DNA of 25,895 nucleotides, from NCBI GenBank assembly GCA_964657395.1, contig CAZZUX010000051.1, forward strand, positions 1-25,895, in the 5' to 3' direction. The position numbers and the translations under genes were made by a program. How positions within the stretch are numbered: position 1 is the first letter of the stretch; the number at the start of each line of letters is the position of its first letter. This document shows, piece after piece, positions 23,840 to 25,895 of this stretch. The stretch comes from G963692885 sp964657395. Lineage in GTDB: Bacteria > Acidobacteriota > Terriglobia > Terriglobales > Acidobacteriaceae. A model generated the notes under the pieces. The model was not told the DNA's origin, made no database searches, and was given only the letters and a program-made list of their open reading frames with translations.

Positions 23840-25297
23840 CTAGTAGTTGGCGTCATCGCCGTCAGTCGCCGAATCGATGTACGCAACATCAGAGGCCGTG
23901 CCCGTCACCGTTACGTTGGTATTGTCGCGCTCTGAGCCGTCTGGCGTGTTGTAGATATGCACCTGCCCGCCCTCTGCCACGTAGATCTTGTGAAAGTTGA
24001 GCACCGCCGTTACGCCTGTCAGATCGCCCTTGTAGGAGTCTACGAAGACCGAATTATTCGACAGGTTGAAGAGAGTCAGACAGCCCAGTGCCACCGTCGC
24101 ACCCTGCGTGCTCTGGTGATATCGCTCCCCTTCTTCGCAGTTCTGCGACCCGATCCACAGCGTATTGTCGTCGGCCAGCAGCATCTTGGTATGGGTTCCG
24201 TCGCTGATACTGTAGCGGCCTGTCACCGCATTGGTGCCTAGGTCCAGAACCGTCAGGAATCCTGCCTGCAGGCCATCCGGCTGAAGCTCCTGGCCGGACA
24301 CATACAAAGTCGTGTTGTTTTGCAAAGCATCCGTGGCGCCGCCCGGTGTAAGGATCACCGCCGCACCCTGCGTGGTCAGGTTAATCGCAGTTGGTCCCTG
24401 GACACCCTGGTTGAACACTCCTGTTCCCAGCGGCACAGCAACCACGCCCGCCTGCGTGCCCCCGCACTCGGGACCGCAATTCAACACGTAGGCAGTGGAC
24501 CCGTCATTCGAGAAGACAGCCTTGATCGGCCGATCAAAAGCATGTCCCGGATCAGCCACCTGCACTGCGCAGTAAACCGGAAAATTCTGTGGCTCGCAGT
24601 CCTGAAAATTCGAAGGATAGGTGGATGGCCCGTTCTTGTACTGCAGCGACTGGGCCGCCGTAAGGTGTACAACGCTGTAGACGGCATTACTGTTCTGAAC
24701 AAACCCCAGTGCTACCGTTGCCCCCGGATTGATGGACACGCGAAAGACTCCTGGCACGTTCAGCGGATAGGTTCCGGCGCCTGTGCGATCAATCAGGGTC
24801 AGCACATGGTTCTGCTGATTCGCAGCAACAACGTAGGACAGGTTTCGCGCAGCAAATATGCTGGAGGAGATACCCGACGCAGTAATGGTTGTCCCGGAAG
24901 CAACCGCCTCCGTCGCATAATCGATCACACCGACCGAACCATCGCCCTGTCCATACACCACGCCGGTCTGCTGCTCGGCAAGGTTCTGAATCTGCGAAGG
25001 ATCAGCGCCGCTATAGCCGCTGATCGAAAACGTCTGGTTGATGTTGTTGTAGGCGTGCCGAATATCGTAGTAGGCGTCGAGTATCTGCAGACTGCCTTTG
25101 GCAAGCGGGCTTGGATTTTGGATTGCCACCACGACACGGTTGAGAATGCCGCTCGGCGGAAGACTGCGCCCGCCGGTGTAGAAGTTCTTGCCGCATCCGG
25201 ACAGAAGGAGAGACGAACCAAGAGAGGATAAGCTGGCAAACAGCAGGACCGCGACCACCGACCACACACTTCTTTTCTTCAAACCTTCAGACCTCAT
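23840..25297 (-). CDS. Putative lipoprotein with beta-propeller-like repeats
   Basis: 485 residues from the ATG at 25297. A basic start (K-K-R-S) and hydrophobic helix end in the lipobox L-L-S-G-C (C35), so it should be membrane-anchored and exported. The rest is rich in beta-strand and Asn/Gly/Thr segments with recurring patterns such as G-V-I-D-Y-A, H-V-L-T-L-I-D, A-G-F-L-T-V-L-D-L-G-T and G-Q-V-H-I-Y-N-T-P-D-G. This resembles YncE/SMP-30-like propellers, with K-A-V-F-S-N-D-G-S-T-A-Y-V-L-N a typical blade. Four to five Cys in the middle could form disulphides. I do not recognise a specific function; a binding or scaffold role outside the membrane is inference. The frame runs on to 25471, but that start would put 58 non-signal residues before the signal peptide and lies upstream of a plausible promoter. 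Confidence 0.8.
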   Translation of the reverse strand: MRSEGLKKRSVWSVVAVLLFASLSSLGSSLLLSGCGKNFYTGGRSLPPSGILNRVVVAIQNPSPLAKGSLQILDAYYDIRHAYNNINQTFSISGYSGADPSQIQNLAEQQTGVVYGQGDGSVGVIDYATEAVASGTTITASGISSSIFAARNLSYVVAANQQNHVLTLIDRTGAGTYPLNVPGVFRVSINPGATVALGFVQNSNAVYSVVHLTAAQSLQYKNGPSTYPSNFQDCEPQNFPVYCAVQVADPGHAFDRPIKAVFSNDGSTAYVLNCGPECGGTQAGVVAVPLGTGVFNQGVQGPTAINLTTQGAAVILTPGGATDALQNNTTLYVSGQELQPDGLQAGFLTVLDLGTNAVTGRYSISDGTHTKMLLADDNTLWIGSQNCEEGERYHQSTQGATVALGCLTLFNLSNNSVFVDSYKGDLTGVTAVLNFHKIYVAEGGQVHIYNTPDGSERDNTNVTVTGTASDVAYIDSATDGDDANY

Positions 25298-25375
25298 CCT
25301 TCGGCCGGAGCGGATTATGGAAGCTCTTCCACCTGTTTCCACTCCACCAATACCGGCGCAAACGCGTACCAGCGG

Positions 25376-25395
25376 CAAAGCAAAGTATAACAAAG
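25376..25395 (-). promoter_or_regulatory. Possible -10 within CAAAG repeats upstream of the lipoprotein
   Basis: Three CAAAG copies lie at 25376-25380, 25381-25385 and 25391-25395, around a minus-strand TATACT (plus AGTATA at 25384-25389), five of six matches to the -10 consensus. No good -35 is present at 16-18 bp. If used, the leader would be about 80 nt, which fits a start at 25297 and not 25471. The rest of the 25298-25500 gap shows nothing I can name; I see no recognisable SAM or cobalamin riboswitch before the methyltransferase gene. Confidence 0.3.
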
Positions 25396-25500
25396 CATCC
25401 GGCCGCTGAACTTCGACCGGCGTCGCAGATGAAGACGCTTCGCCGACATCGCCTGTCATTCCGCATCCCATCAGCCCGGTTTTCCCGCAGATGTTCTAGC

Positions 25501-25895
25501 ATGATGAATGCCGCTTCGGAAAAACAGATGACTCAACCCGAAACAAACTACGAGCTCGACGGCCGCGCATCCGCTTTCCAGGCCTCGGCAGGCCGGCACC
25601 GTCTCGACGCACTCTTCGGCCAGCGCACTGTCTTGTGCGATGGCGCCATGGGTACCGCGCTCTACAGCAAGGGCATTTTCATCAATCGCTGCTTCGACGA
25701 ACTATGCCTGTCGCAGCCGGAGATGATCCGCACTGTCCATGAAGAATACCTCCAGGCCGGCGCCGAGGTCATTGAGACAAACACCTTTGGCGCGAACCCT
25801 TTTCGCCTCGCCCGCTACGGCCTCGCTGACAAAACACACGCAATCAACGAAGCCGGCGCTCGCATCGCACGTCAGGCTGTCACCCAGCTCGCCGA
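25501..25895 (+). CDS. Homocysteine S-methyltransferase domain protein, 3'-truncated
   Basis: 131 codons to the window edge, still open. After an N-terminal extension of about 40 residues comes a homocysteine S-methyltransferase domain: L-C-D-G-A-M-G-T at 45-52, N-R-C-F-D-E-L at 62-68, and A-E-V-I-E-T-N-T-F-G-A-N at 88-99. This domain transfers a methyl group to homocysteine to make methionine, with zinc-binding cysteines expected beyond the visible part. The L-Y-S-K-G-I-F-I-N-R-C-F-D-E-L segment looks more like the bifunctional homocysteine S-methyltransferase/methylenetetrahydrofolate reductase family than cobalamin-dependent MetH, but only the missing C-terminus can tell. ATGs at 25501, 25504 and 25528 are possible starts. 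None has a strong ribosome-binding site. Confidence 0.85.
   Translation, partial: MMNAASEKQMTQPETNYELDGRASAFQASAGRHRLDALFGQRTVLCDGAMGTALYSKGIFINRCFDELCLSQPEMIRTVHEEYLQAGAEVIETNTFGANPFRLARYGLADKTHAINEAGARIARQAVTQLA

Noticed and set aside
24320..25231. 303-codon plus-strand frame opposite the propeller-like lipoprotein
   Set aside because: The minus-strand frame has a signal peptide and regular strand patterns, while this one is Arg/His-rich with no membrane or catalytic pattern, typical of a shadow frame.
25298..25500. Possible SAM or cobalamin riboswitch before the homocysteine methyltransferase gene
   Set aside because: I looked for their conserved core elements and found none; the only hairpin-like match (CCGG arms near 25400) is too short.

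Overview
The window looks like a chromosomal segment of a member of the Acidobacteriota, probably class Terriglobia. This is inferred from protein flavour: a CusF-SCO fusion lipoprotein, a BshB1-type deacetylase, an N-terminus typical of the bifunctional homocysteine methyltransferase/MTHFR family, and moderately high GC with dense, overlapping genes. I see no tRNA, rRNA, CRISPR array, transposase or integrase. No stretch longer than about 300 bp lacks a gene; the largest gap is about 283 bp (20444-20726), between phoB and a second two-component pair.

Layout. 1-673: a lipoprotein cut at its 5' end by the window edge (+). 683-2389: nadK and tlyA (-), probably one transcript. 2465-3954: an ECF sigma factor and its RskA-type membrane anti-sigma factor (+), overlapping by ATGA. 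3980-7956: a minus-strand cluster read as CusF-SCO lipoprotein, gluconokinase, small membrane protein and ABC exporter. 8110-14482: a two-subunit AddAB-like helicase-nuclease (+) with two PD-(D/E)XK nuclease domains and an apparent Fe-S cysteine set. 14427-20443: a Pho cluster (-) read as phoB, phoR, pstC, pstA, pstB, phoU, with no pstS in the window. 20727-23053: a stand-alone receiver protein and a CHASE3-PAS histidine kinase (+). 23096-25297: a beta-propeller-like lipoprotein and bshB1 (-). 25501-end: the start of a homocysteine S-methyltransferase gene (+), cut by the window edge.

How the genes work together. The clearest functional unit is phosphate control: the PhoR kinase, PhoB regulator and PstCAB-PhoU transporter/signalling complex are consecutive, and direct repeats before pstC are candidate PhoB sites. 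The helicase-nuclease pair is a plausible double-strand-break end-processing machine replacing RecBCD. The sigma/anti-sigma pair is a self-contained envelope or redox response switch. The remainder is housekeeping: NADP supply, rRNA methylation, gluconate entry, copper delivery, bacillithiol synthesis and methionine synthesis.

I did not find a convincing wholly new system. The items most worth a second look are the CusF-SCO fusion with a widened cysteine motif, the P-loop-less nuclease subunit with a four-cysteine set, the putative Pho promoter lying inside the longest pstC reading frame, and the 56-bp tail-to-tail coding overlap of the helicase gene with phoU.
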